In this document: positions 18,089 to 25,612 of the stretch, one piece after another
How positions within the stretch are numbered: the stretch's first letter is position 1
Layout: every line of letters begins with the position of its first letter
NCBI GenBank assembly: GCA_020633435.1
Contig: JACKDP010000010.1
Coordinates: forward strand, 124,001-188,000
Direction: 5' to 3'
DNA from: Myxococcales bacterium
GTDB lineage: Bacteria > Myxococcota_A > Bradymonadia > UBA7976 > UBA1532
Length of the DNA stretch: 64,000 nt
Position numbers and translations under genes: made by a program
The notes under the pieces: generated by a model
The model's input: the letters and a program-made list of their open reading frames with translations, nothing else
Told to the model about the DNA's origin: nothing
Databases searched by the model: none

Positions 18089-19378
18089 TCAGTCGGAGCT
18101 GGCGTCGGCGCCGGCCGGCTGCCCTGCGACGGCCAGCCGGTAGCGGAACCACGGCCGGCCCCGCCCCTCAGCGGGCGTGACCTCCAGATCGACGCCCAGG
18201 TACCGGGCCTCCGGGGCGTTCATCAGCTCGAGCAGGCGGGGCTTGCTCGCCATCCGCTCCAGGCGGTCGCTGAGCCAGGACGTCCTGCCCCACGTCTCGC
18301 GGAAGCGATGGCCCGGCAGGATGCCCAGCCCGCGCGCCTGCGCCTCCAGGGTGGTGCCCGGCTCGCTCGTGCCCGAGGCGGCGGCGGCCTCTGACCGGGT
18401 GGTCAGCATGGCGCTCAGCCCCGCGTGCAGCTCGAGGGGCGCCAGGCCCGAGCGGGCGCGGAGGCCGTTGAACCAGGCCAGGATCTCGGTGCGCAGGCGC
18501 TCGCGATCGGTCAGATCGTCGTCGAAGGGGAGGTCGAGCCGTGCGGGCGGCCGGCGCGCCGGCGGCTGGCCGACCGCGAGGGGCAGCAGCAGCAGGCTGA
18601 CCCGCCAGTTCTCGAGCTCGTCGGGGTTCGAGGTCGCCCGCCGACCCGTGATCTCCATCATGTACTCGCCCGCGGGGAGGGCCGGGATGACGACCTCGAA
18701 GGCGTCGCCCTGGACGTTCAGGGGCACGCTGACGGGGGTGGGGCCGCTGAGCTGGAGCCGCAGATCGGTGGCCAGGATGTTGAGCCGGCCCCGCAGGGGG
18801 GTGGGCCGACCCGCGGGGAGGCTGCGCGGCAGGGGCTCGACGGAGATGGGGCGCTGGATGAGCACGACGGCGGCACCAAAGCGGCCTGGCCAGACCTCTA
18901 CCCGAGCCACGCCGAAGGCATGAGGCGCCCGGCTCAAGACCAGCTTCCGGGCGAAGTCGCTGAAGCCATCGACGGCGCGGGAGCGGGGATCGCGGCCGCC
19001 CTGGGCCCAGTCCAGGTGGCCACGGAGGTACAAGCCGGACTCCCCCGACTGCGCCACCACCCAGTCGCTCACGCGCCGGGTCGGCCCCCGGCTGTGCCGC
19101 GCGTACGTCTCGGCGAGCACGGCCGCGGCGGCGTCCAGGGCCGGGTCGTACTGGACGAGGGGCTGGTAGCCGGCGGGCAGGCCGCGGCGCACGGCCTCGA
19201 CGAGGCCCGCGTGCGCCTTGTCGGGCTTCCCGTCCGTCGTGGGGGTGGCGTAGTGGTCCCGCGCGCGGAGATGGGCCAGGGCCTCCGGCGGCAGCTCCGC
19301 GACGGGACGGCTGGCCTTGCCCATGGACCCACAGCCGGCCAGCGCCAGGCTGAGCAGCAGCAAACGATGGATCTGCAA
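18089..19378 (-). CDS. Lipoprotein with CAP/SCP-like domain
   Basis: A 429-residue exported protein; the signal peptide MQIHRLLLLSLALAGC ends with a lipobox cysteine at residue 16. The N-terminal half has helical segments (YDPALDAAAAVLAETYARH) and a central beta region (about 185-260). Residues about 290-400 resemble the CAP/SCP fold: ILAWFNGLRARSGLAPLELH is like the family's opening helix, followed by LSAMLTTRSEAA. The canonical CAP His and Glu residues are not obvious, so it may be a degenerate member. It is the last gene of a leftward operon, 10 bases after the SDR gene. Function unknown. Confidence 0.72.
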   Translation of the reverse strand: MQIHRLLLLSLALAGCGSMGKASRPVAELPPEALAHLRARDHYATPTTDGKPDKAHAGLVEAVRRGLPAGYQPLVQYDPALDAAAAVLAETYARHSRGPTRRVSDWVVAQSGESGLYLRGHLDWAQGGRDPRSRAVDGFSDFARKLVLSRAPHAFGVARVEVWPGRFGAAVVLIQRPISVEPLPRSLPAGRPTPLRGRLNILATDLRLQLSGPTPVSVPLNVQGDAFEVVIPALPAGEYMMEITGRRATSNPDELENWRVSLLLLPLAVGQPPARRPPARLDLPFDDDLTDRERLRTEILAWFNGLRARSGLAPLELHAGLSAMLTTRSEAAAASGTSEPGTTLEAQARGLGILPGHRFRETWGRTSWLSDRLERMASKPRLLELMNAPEARYLGVDLEVTPAEGRGRPWFRYRLAVAGQPAGADASSD

Positions 19379-19388
19379 GAGGATCTCC

Positions 19389-20216
19389 CTATCGCGTCAC
19401 GCGCCGCCCGAGGGCGCGGCGCACCGGGTTGAGCAGGGCCGAGGGCGCGTGGCGCATGGCCAGGCTCGTCCAGGCCTCGGGGAAGATCGGCACCAGGAAC
19501 TCCCCGCGCTCGACGGCGTCGGCCACGCGGCGGGCGACGTTGGCAGGCTGCCGCCCAGGCAGGGCGAAGAGCTTGCCGACGACGCCCTCGACCGCGGACC
19601 GGCTCTCCCCCGCGTAGCGCGACGCGTGCATCAGGCCGGTGGCGACGAAGCCCGGGCAGACGACGGTGACCCCCAGGCGGCGCGGGTCGTTCTCGCCCGC
19701 CAGCGCCTCGGACAGCGCCAGCACCGCGGCCTTCGTCGCGCAGTAGCCACCGCCCTGGGGCAGCCCGCCGAAGGCCGCCGCCGACGCGACGTTGACGATG
19801 TGAGCCCGGCCCGGGGCCGCCGCCATGGCCGGCCCGAAGAAGCGGCAGCCATGCACGACGCCATGCACGTTCACCCCCACCATCCAGCGCCAGGCCTCCA
19901 GGTCCAGCTCCAGGATGGGCCCGGCCGCGACGACGCCCGCGTTGTTGACCAGGACGTCCGGCGGGCCGCCCTCGGCGTGGACCTCGGCCGCCAGGGCCTC
20001 CATCGCCGCGGCGTCGGTGACGTCGACGACGGACGTGCGGACGTGCACCCCCGCCGCGCGCAGGGCGGCCGCCTCGGTGGCGAGGCCCTCGCGGTTGACG
20101 TCCGCCAGCCAGACGGCCGCGCCGCGGCGCCCCAGCTCGTGGGCGAAGCCGGCGCCCAGGCCGCTGGCTCCCCCGGTGATGACGGCGCGCCGCCCCTTGA
20201 ACCTCCACTTCGCCAT
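19389..20216 (-). CDS. Short-chain dehydrogenase/reductase (classical SDR)
   Basis: A 275-residue NAD(P)-dependent oxidoreductase. The cofactor motif TGGASGLGAG is near residue 15, NNAG near 88, and the catalytic Tyr-Lys pair is in YCATK near 155, preceded by a Ser in NVASAAAF. The cofactor-binding Asp in WLADVN after the second strand suggests NAD(H) preference. The ATG at 20216 has GAGGAG six bases upstream and is preferred to the GTG six bases earlier. It lies between two lipoprotein genes in one leftward operon. Substrate cannot be told from sequence. Confidence 0.92.
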   Translation of the reverse strand: MAKWRFKGRRAVITGGASGLGAGFAHELGRRGAAVWLADVNREGLATEAAALRAAGVHVRTSVVDVTDAAAMEALAAEVHAEGGPPDVLVNNAGVVAAGPILELDLEAWRWMVGVNVHGVVHGCRFFGPAMAAAPGRAHIVNVASAAAFGGLPQGGGYCATKAAVLALSEALAGENDPRRLGVTVVCPGFVATGLMHASRYAGESRSAVEGVVGKLFALPGRQPANVARRVADAVERGEFLVPIFPEAWTSLAMRHAPSALLNPVRRALGRRVTR

Positions 20217-20225
20217 GCCCACTCC

Positions 20226-21077
20226 TCAGGGCCCCACGGGGGGCCGCAGACAGTCCGCCGGGCTGGCCGGGCGCCAGAAGCGCACGGCGTCCACGGTCGC
20301 CTCCAGATCCGGCAGCCCCTCGGTGGCGGGCTCGGCCTCGGCGCTGTTCCAGCCGTGGGCGAACACGCCCACCTGCACGCGCGCCGGCCAGCCACGGGGG
20401 ACGAAGGGCGCCTCCCAGGCGTCGAGCCACCCGCCGTCGTCGTCGCGGCGGCGCAGGAGGGCCACGTCGGCCCCCACCCGGCAGATCCGCAGCCAGCCCG
20501 CCGCCTGGCCGACGCGCCGGCGGACGGGCGCCGAGACGCCGGCCGTCGTCACCTTGCCCTCGACGCCGAGCTCGCCCAGCAGGCGGCCCACCCCGACGAA
20601 TGTCCAGTCTTCTTGCGGGCTTGTGGGGTCTCGGGCCAGCAGGCCGGCCACGTTGAAGAGCGCCTCGGGGGGCGCCTCGCCCGCGCCGATGCGGCCCGCC
20701 ACCACCGCCGCGTCCACCCCGAAGTCGCCCTCCACCTCGACGAACAGCAGGCCCGCGGTGCGGGCGTCATGCCAGCCACCGAGGGGGGCGCGCAGGGTGA
20801 GGCGGCCGGCGTGCAGGCGCCCGTGATCCACCAGCAGGAAGCCCGCGGGATCGAGGACCTGCCAGGCGCCCGCGGCGCCGGGGGCGTCGAACTCGTCGGA
20901 GAGCGCCGCCAGGGCAGGGGGCCGCGCGGCGTCGGGCCAGGCCTCGCCCACGTCGGCGGGATCCGCCGGGGCGGCGTCCTCGGCGCCCGCGTCCCCCGCG
21001 GCGGCGACGGCGGCGTCGGCCCGGGGGCCGAAGTCCAGGCAGCCCGTCAGAGCCAGGCCCAGGGCGCAGCGATACAT
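20226..21077 (-). CDS. Lipoprotein with DUF1349/concanavalin-like beta-sandwich domain
   Basis: A 283-residue lipoprotein. MYRCALGLALTGC is a short signal peptide ending in a lipobox; an Asp/Ala/Pro-rich spacer follows to about residue 50. The remainder is beta-rich: LSDEFDAPGAAGAWQVLD opens it and LLFVEVEGDFGVDAAVV plus FVPRGWPARVQVGVFAHGWN continue the pattern of DUF1349-type concanavalin-like domains, which often bind carbohydrates. The ATG at 21077 has GGGAG upstream; a longer frame to 21119 would overlap the divergent promoter. It is the first gene of the lipoprotein-SDR-lipoprotein operon. Confidence 0.75.
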   Translation of the reverse strand: MYRCALGLALTGCLDFGPRADAAVAAAGDAGAEDAAPADPADVGEAWPDAARPPALAALSDEFDAPGAAGAWQVLDPAGFLLVDHGRLHAGRLTLRAPLGGWHDARTAGLLFVEVEGDFGVDAAVVAGRIGAGEAPPEALFNVAGLLARDPTSPQEDWTFVGVGRLLGELGVEGKVTTAGVSAPVRRRVGQAAGWLRICRVGADVALLRRRDDDGGWLDAWEAPFVPRGWPARVQVGVFAHGWNSAEAEPATEGLPDLEATVDAVRFWRPASPADCLRPPVGP

Positions 21078-21123
21078 GCCCACTCCCGCCAACGCGCCCG
21101 GTGCCGGGCCGCTCCACATCTTC

Positions 21124-21129
21124 TATCAT
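21124..21129 (+). promoter_or_regulatory. Candidate -10 element of the kinase cassette
   Basis: TATCAT lies in the 50-base divergent region and overlaps the first possible ATG (21128). No Shine-Dalgarno precedes either that ATG or the one at 21137. A start of transcription about 7 bases downstream would fall at 21137, giving a leaderless message. No clear -35 element is seen. Confidence 0.3.
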
Positions 21130-21136
21130 GCCTCCG

Positions 21137-22594
21137 ATGCCTGACCGCCCCCTGGAGTGTCCCCGCTGTCATCGGCCCGCCCCCGGCGCGGCGCCCGGCG
21201 CCCGCTGCCCGGTGGACGACGCCCCCCTCGTCGCGGCCGCCGCCCGCGCGGCCTGGCCCGACGATCCGCTCCTCGGCGCCGAGCTGGCCCCCGGCCTGCT
21301 GCTCTACGACGTGCTCTCCGACGCGGGGGGCTTCGGGCGGGTGTACGCCGGCGTGCAGCGCGCCCTCGGGCGGCGGGTGGCCGTGAAGGTGCTGCGGGCG
21401 GGCGGGGCCGCCGACGCCCGGGCCCGGTTCCTCCAGGAGGCCCGCCTGCTGGCCCGGCTGACCCACGAGCCGCGCGTCGTCACGGTCCATGACTGCGTGG
21501 ACGGCGCCCACCTCTACATGGTGCTGGCCCTGGCCCCCGGCGCGCCCCTGTCGGCGCTGCCGCTGCCCGTCCCCCCCGACCGCGCCCGCGCCCTGCTGGC
21601 CGAGGTGCTGGCGGCCCTCGACGCCGCCCACCGGGAGGGCCTCGTCCACCGGGATCTGAAGCCCGACAACATCCTCGTGCACGGGGCGACGGCCACGCTG
21701 ATCGACTTCGGCATCGCCAAGGCCCTCGACGACGCCGACGCGCTGCAGACGGCCAGCGACGTGCACCTGGGCACGCCGCGCTACATGGCGCCCGAGCAGC
21801 TCCAGGCCGGCGGCGGCGTCGGCCCGTGGACGGATGTGTACGCCGCGGGGGCGGTGCTCTTCGAGCTGCTGGCGGGGCGCCCGCCCTTCGCCGGCGGGCC
21901 GGCGGAGCTGGTGAGCGCCCACCTCTACGAGCCCCCCCCGTCGCTGCCCGCGGCCATCCCCGCCGACCTCGCCGCCGTGGTGGCGCGGGCGCTGGCGAAG
22001 GCGTCCGAGGACCGCTACCCAGACGCGGCGGCGATGGCCCGGGCGCTGGCCGCTCCGCCTTCGACGCCCCGGCCGGCGGTGGCGGTGGCGTCGACGCTGG
22101 ACGCGGCGTCGCTGCCCGCGGCGCCGCCGGCGGTCTCCTCGCCGCGGGGGCGCTGGGCCGTCATCGCGGCGCTCGTCGCCGGATTGGCGTTGGGTTTCGC
22201 GTACTTCTGGCCCCGGGCGGCGCCCCCGCCGCCCGCCGTGGACGCCGCGGTGGTGGACGCGACCCCGGTGGACGCGGTGGCGGTGGACGTGGCGGCGGAC
22301 GCGGCGGTGGTGGACGCGGCGGCGCCCGACGCGGCGGTGCCCGACGCAGGCCGCCCGGTCCGCCCGCGCGCGCCGACGCGCTCGCCACGACCCGCCGCGC
22401 CGGCGACGCGCCCGCCCACGCCGCCCGCCCTGCGCGACGCCCTGCGCGCGGCCCTGCGCCTGTGCCATTGCGACGACGCGCGCCGCTTGCTACTGGACGC
22501 CGCGGGGACGGAGGACCACGCCGCGCTGGGCCAGGAGGTGGCCCGGTGCCGGCCGCGGCTGGTGGGGCAGGCGTGCGACTACCGGGGACCGTGA
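21137..22594 (+). CDS. Membrane Ser/Thr kinase with N-terminal Cys motif and extracytoplasmic tail
   Basis: A 485-residue protein. An N-terminal Cys motif (CPRCHRP...CP) precedes a kinase domain at about 50-305, with ATP-binding Lys K84, HRD Asp D173 and DFG Asp D190; the Gly-rich loop is DAGGFGRVY. One membrane helix at about 340-358 is followed by an Asp/Ala/Val-rich spacer of about 40 residues and a C-terminal domain of about 60 residues with Cys pairs (LRLCHCDDARRLLLD, ARCRPRL). The tail should be outside the cytoplasm. Domain order and gene context match the kinase at 55930. The next gene begins by a GTGA overlap. ATG 21128 is an alternative start. Confidence 0.9.
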   Translation: MPDRPLECPRCHRPAPGAAPGARCPVDDAPLVAAAARAAWPDDPLLGAELAPGLLLYDVLSDAGGFGRVYAGVQRALGRRVAVKVLRAGGAADARARFLQEARLLARLTHEPRVVTVHDCVDGAHLYMVLALAPGAPLSALPLPVPPDRARALLAEVLAALDAAHREGLVHRDLKPDNILVHGATATLIDFGIAKALDDADALQTASDVHLGTPRYMAPEQLQAGGGVGPWTDVYAAGAVLFELLAGRPPFAGGPAELVSAHLYEPPPSLPAAIPADLAAVVARALAKASEDRYPDAAAMARALAAPPSTPRPAVAVASTLDAASLPAAPPAVSSPRGRWAVIAALVAGLALGFAYFWPRAAPPPPAVDAAVVDATPVDAVAVDVAADAAVVDAAAPDAAVPDAGRPVRPRAPTRSPRPAAPATRPPTPPALRDALRAALRLCHCDDARRLLLDAAGTEDHAALGQEVARCRPRLVGQACDYRGP

Positions 22595-23287
22595 TCACGC
22601 TGGCCGCGCTCGCCGGCGGCGCTGGCGCGGGCGACGACGCCTGGGCCCGCTACCGGGTGGCGGCGGCGGAAGCCGAGGCGGGCCGCCACGCCGTGGCCCT
22701 GCCCCTCTTCCGCGCCACGGTGGCCGAGGCCAGCGAGCCCGACCTGCGCCAGGCGGCCTGCTTCGGGCTGGGCGTCAGCGCCCGGGCCCTCGTCGAGGCT
22801 GGCGCCGAGGCCCCCGTCGCCTGCGAGGGGGCCCAGGCCTTCACCTGCTTCCTGGCGCGCGAGGCTGCCCCCGAGGCGCGGGCCGTCGCCGAGGCAGGGC
22901 AGGCCTGGCTCGGCGGCCGGTGCGTCGCGCCGCCCCCGCCGCCCCGGCGACGACCCCGCCCGCCGCGCCCCGACCACCGCGCCCCCGACCGCCGCGCCCG
23001 AGCACGCCGTGCCCTGGCTGGCGGGCGGCGGGGGCCTGCTCGCCCTGGCGACTGGCGGCGCGCTCGTCGGCCTGGCCTTCGACGACGCCGCCACCGTCCG
23101 CGCCCGCGGCCGCCGCGGGACGGCGGACCTGGAGGGGCAGGCCACCGCCGAGCTGACGGCGGGCTACGTCCTCCTCGGCGCGGGCGCCGGCCTGCTGGCC
23201 CTGGCGGCCTGGCAGTGGTGGGGCGGCGACCCTCCGCCGGCCGCGACCATCTACCCCGCGGGCCTGGGCCTGGGAGGCCGGTTTTGA
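22591..23287 (+). CDS. Secreted/membrane partner protein of the kinase, frame interrupted
   Basis: Starts at GTG overlapping the kinase stop. The first about 115 residues (signal peptide ending near AGGAGAG, then TPR-like helices with Cys) read in one frame to about 22932. The C-terminal about 95 residues (AVPWLAGGGGLLALATGG, a second hydrophobic helix, final LGLGGRF) read in another frame ending at 23287. Between them, adding one base to the C run at 22933-22937 and one to that at 22968-22971 gives a continuous Pro/Ala/Thr linker. As given, the first frame instead runs straight into the sigma-54 activator gene. It resembles the partner gene at 57577 in layout: exported N-terminus, Cys, and a two-helix hydrophobic end. 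Confidence 0.7.
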
Positions 23288-24639
23288 CCACCATCGACGT
23301 CACCGCCGAGGCCGTCCGCGGGACCGCCAGCCCGGCCGCCCAGCTCTTCGTGCTCCTGAGCCGCGACGCCCTCGACGCCCCGGGCAGCGCCCATGTGCTG
23401 CGCGGCGTCACCGGCGTGCACCTGGGCCGCGGCGCCCGCGGGGCCCGCCGGCTGCGCGTCGGCGGCCAGCCCATCCTCCAACTTTCCCTGGAAGATCAAC
23501 GGGTTTCCTCGGAGCACGCCCGCATCGTCCAGGCCGGCGGGGGCTACGTCGTCGAGGACGCCGGCTCCCGCAACGGCACCTTCGTGGACGGCCAGGCCGT
23601 CACCCGGGCCACCCTCGCCGACGGCGCGCTGATCGAGGTGGGCGGCACCTTCCTGCTCTTCCGCAGCGGGCTGCCCGTGCCCCCCGACGCCGCCGCCGAC
23701 CGGGCCGAGGACGCGCTGCGGGCCCCGCACCCGCTCTGGCGCACGGCCCACGCGCCCCTCGCCGCGCGCTACCGCGACCTGGCCCGCCTCGCCCCCAGCG
23801 CCCTGAGCGTGCTCGTCACCGGCGAGACGGGGGCCGGCAAGGAGCGCGTCGCCGAGGGGCTGCACGCGCTGTCTGGCCGCAGCGGCGCCTTCGTGGCCGT
23901 GAACTGCGCCACCCTCGGCCCCGAGCTGGCCGACTCGGCCCTCTTCGGGCACCAGCGCGGCGCCTTCACCGGGGCGGCCGAGGCCCGCGCCGGCCTCTTC
24001 CGCCGGGCAGACGGCGGCACCCTCTTCCTCGACGAGGTGGGGGAGCTGCCGCTGCCCGTCCAGGCCCGCCTGCTGCGGGTGCTGGAGACGGGGGAGGTGC
24101 ACCCCGTGGGCGCCGACCGGCCCACCGCGGTGGACGTGCGCGTCGTGGCGGCGACGCTGCAAGCTCTTGATCCGGCTGGGTTTCGGCCCGACCTGCTCGG
24201 CCGGCTGGCGCAGGTCCAGGTGCACATCCCGCCCCTGCGCGAGCGCCGTGAAGACCTCGGCCTGCTGCTGCGCGCCCTGCTGCCGGCGCCCCGGCCGACG
24301 CTCACCCGCGAGGCGGCCCTGGCCCTGCTCCTCGCCCCGTGGCCGCGCGGCATCCGGCAGCTCAAGAACGCCCTGGTGGTGGCCCACGCCCTCGCCGACG
24401 ACGGCCCCCTCGGCAGCGAGCACCTGCCCGCCGACCTGGCCGCCCCCGCCGCCGACGCGCCCGCCGCCCCCCTCGACGCCGACGCCACGGCCCGCCGGCA
24501 GGCCCTCGTCGACGCCCTCACCCAGACGGGCGGCAACGTGAGCGAGGTCGCCCGCCTGCTGGGCCTCTCCCGCAACGCCATCCACCGGTGGCTGCACCGC
24601 TTCGACCTGGACGCCGCGGCTTTCCGCGGCCGCGACTGA
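23284..24639 (+). CDS. FHA-domain sigma-54-dependent transcriptional activator
   Basis: A 451-residue regulator. An FHA domain covers about residues 40-128 (HLGRGARGARRLRVG, SSEHARIV, DAGSRNGTF), so input is probably a phosphothreonine peptide. The AAA+ domain has Walker A GETGAGKE (180-187), the sigma-54 contact loop GAFTGA (226-231) and Walker B GGTLFLDEV (244-252). A Fis-type helix-turn-helix ends the protein (GGNVSEVARLLGLSRNAIHRW). The most likely start is TTG at 23284, overlapping the preceding TGA; no ATG lies near. Its position behind a Ser/Thr kinase gene suggests that kinase could signal to it (inference). Confidence 0.93.
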   Translation: MTTIDVTAEAVRGTASPAAQLFVLLSRDALDAPGSAHVLRGVTGVHLGRGARGARRLRVGGQPILQLSLEDQRVSSEHARIVQAGGGYVVEDAGSRNGTFVDGQAVTRATLADGALIEVGGTFLLFRSGLPVPPDAAADRAEDALRAPHPLWRTAHAPLAARYRDLARLAPSALSVLVTGETGAGKERVAEGLHALSGRSGAFVAVNCATLGPELADSALFGHQRGAFTGAAEARAGLFRRADGGTLFLDEVGELPLPVQARLLRVLETGEVHPVGADRPTAVDVRVVAATLQALDPAGFRPDLLGRLAQVQVHIPPLRERREDLGLLLRALLPAPRPTLTREAALALLLAPWPRGIRQLKNALVVAHALADDGPLGSEHLPADLAAPAADAPAAPLDADATARRQALVDALTQTGGNVSEVARLLGLSRNAIHRWLHRFDLDAAAFRGRD

Positions 24640-24649
24640 CGAGGACGGC

Positions 24650-25501
24650 ATGACCGAGAAGACCATGGCCGGGCGCGTCTGCGTGGTGACCGGCGGCAAC
24701 GCCGGCATCGGCAAGGCGACGGTGATCGGGCTGGCCCAGCGGGGGGCGCGGGTGGTCCTGGTCTCCCGCACCGCGGAGCGCGGCGAGCCCGCCCTGGCCG
24801 AGGTGCGGACCGCGTGCCCGGCGGCGGACGTCGACCTGGTGCTGGGCGACCTGACGACGCAGGCCAGCGTGCGCGCCCTCGCCGACGCGCTGCTGGCCGC
24901 CTGCCCGACGCTGCACGTGCTCGTCAACAACGCCGGCCTCTGGATGACCGAGCGCACCGTCACCCCCGACGGCTTCGAGACCACGTTCGCCGTCAACCAC
25001 CTGGGCCCGTTCCTGCTGACCCACCTGCTCCTCGACCGGCTGCGGGCCAGCGGCGCCGCCCGCATCGTGAACCTCTCGTCGGAGGGGCACCGCATGGGCA
25101 AGATCCGCTTCGACGACCTGCAGGCCGAGCGGCACTTCGACCGGGTGCGCACCTACTGCGACTCCAAGCTCTGCAACGTCCTCTTCACGCGCCGGCTCGC
25201 CCGGGAGCTGGCCGGCACCGACGTCATCACCCACGCCGTGCACCCGGGCGTCGTGCGCTCCGACCTGGGCCGCCGGTCGTCGGGGCTGGTGCGCCTGGGC
25301 TTCGCCCTCGGCCGCCCCTTCTTCAAGACGGCCGAGCAGGGGGCGCGCACCTCCATCTACGTGGCCTCGGCGCCCCTCGGGATGGAAAATGGCTTGTATT
25401 TCAAGGACTCCAAGCCGTGCGCTCCCGCGAAGGCCGCCCTCGACGACGCCGTGGCCGACCGCCTCTGGGACGTGAGCCTGGGCATGACCGGCCTCGCCTG
25501 A
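24650..25501 (+). CDS. Short-chain dehydrogenase, retinol-dehydrogenase-like
   Basis: A 283-residue SDR. The cofactor motif TGGNAGIGKA is near residue 15, the Arg of LVSRTAERG suggests NADP(H), NNAG is near 93, and the active-site pair is in YCDSK near 168 with Ser in VNLSSEGHR. HPGVVRSDLGR and the FDDLQAERHF insert are typical of the retinol dehydrogenase/WW-oxidoreductase-like group. It begins 10 bases after the activator gene on the same strand, so co-transcription is likely. Physiological substrate unknown. Confidence 0.92.
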   Translation: MTEKTMAGRVCVVTGGNAGIGKATVIGLAQRGARVVLVSRTAERGEPALAEVRTACPAADVDLVLGDLTTQASVRALADALLAACPTLHVLVNNAGLWMTERTVTPDGFETTFAVNHLGPFLLTHLLLDRLRASGAARIVNLSSEGHRMGKIRFDDLQAERHFDRVRTYCDSKLCNVLFTRRLARELAGTDVITHAVHPGVVRSDLGRRSSGLVRLGFALGRPFFKTAEQGARTSIYVASAPLGMENGLYFKDSKPCAPAKAALDDAVADRLWDVSLGMTGLA

Positions 25502-25612
25502 CGCCGGTTCCCGGGACGCCTGCGTCGATCGCCGTTACGCTGAGCCGGTCGGCCGCCACCCACTCCGGAGGGGGCGGCACAGGGCCGCGGCCGGCGGGTG
25601 AGGAGGGACGAG

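Noticed and set aside
22591..24639. A 682-residue fusion of a secreted protein with a sigma-54 activator
   Set aside because: The middle section is out-of-phase DNA rich in Arg/Pro/Gly; the true C-terminus of the first gene lies in another frame and ends at 23287, overlapping a TTG start.
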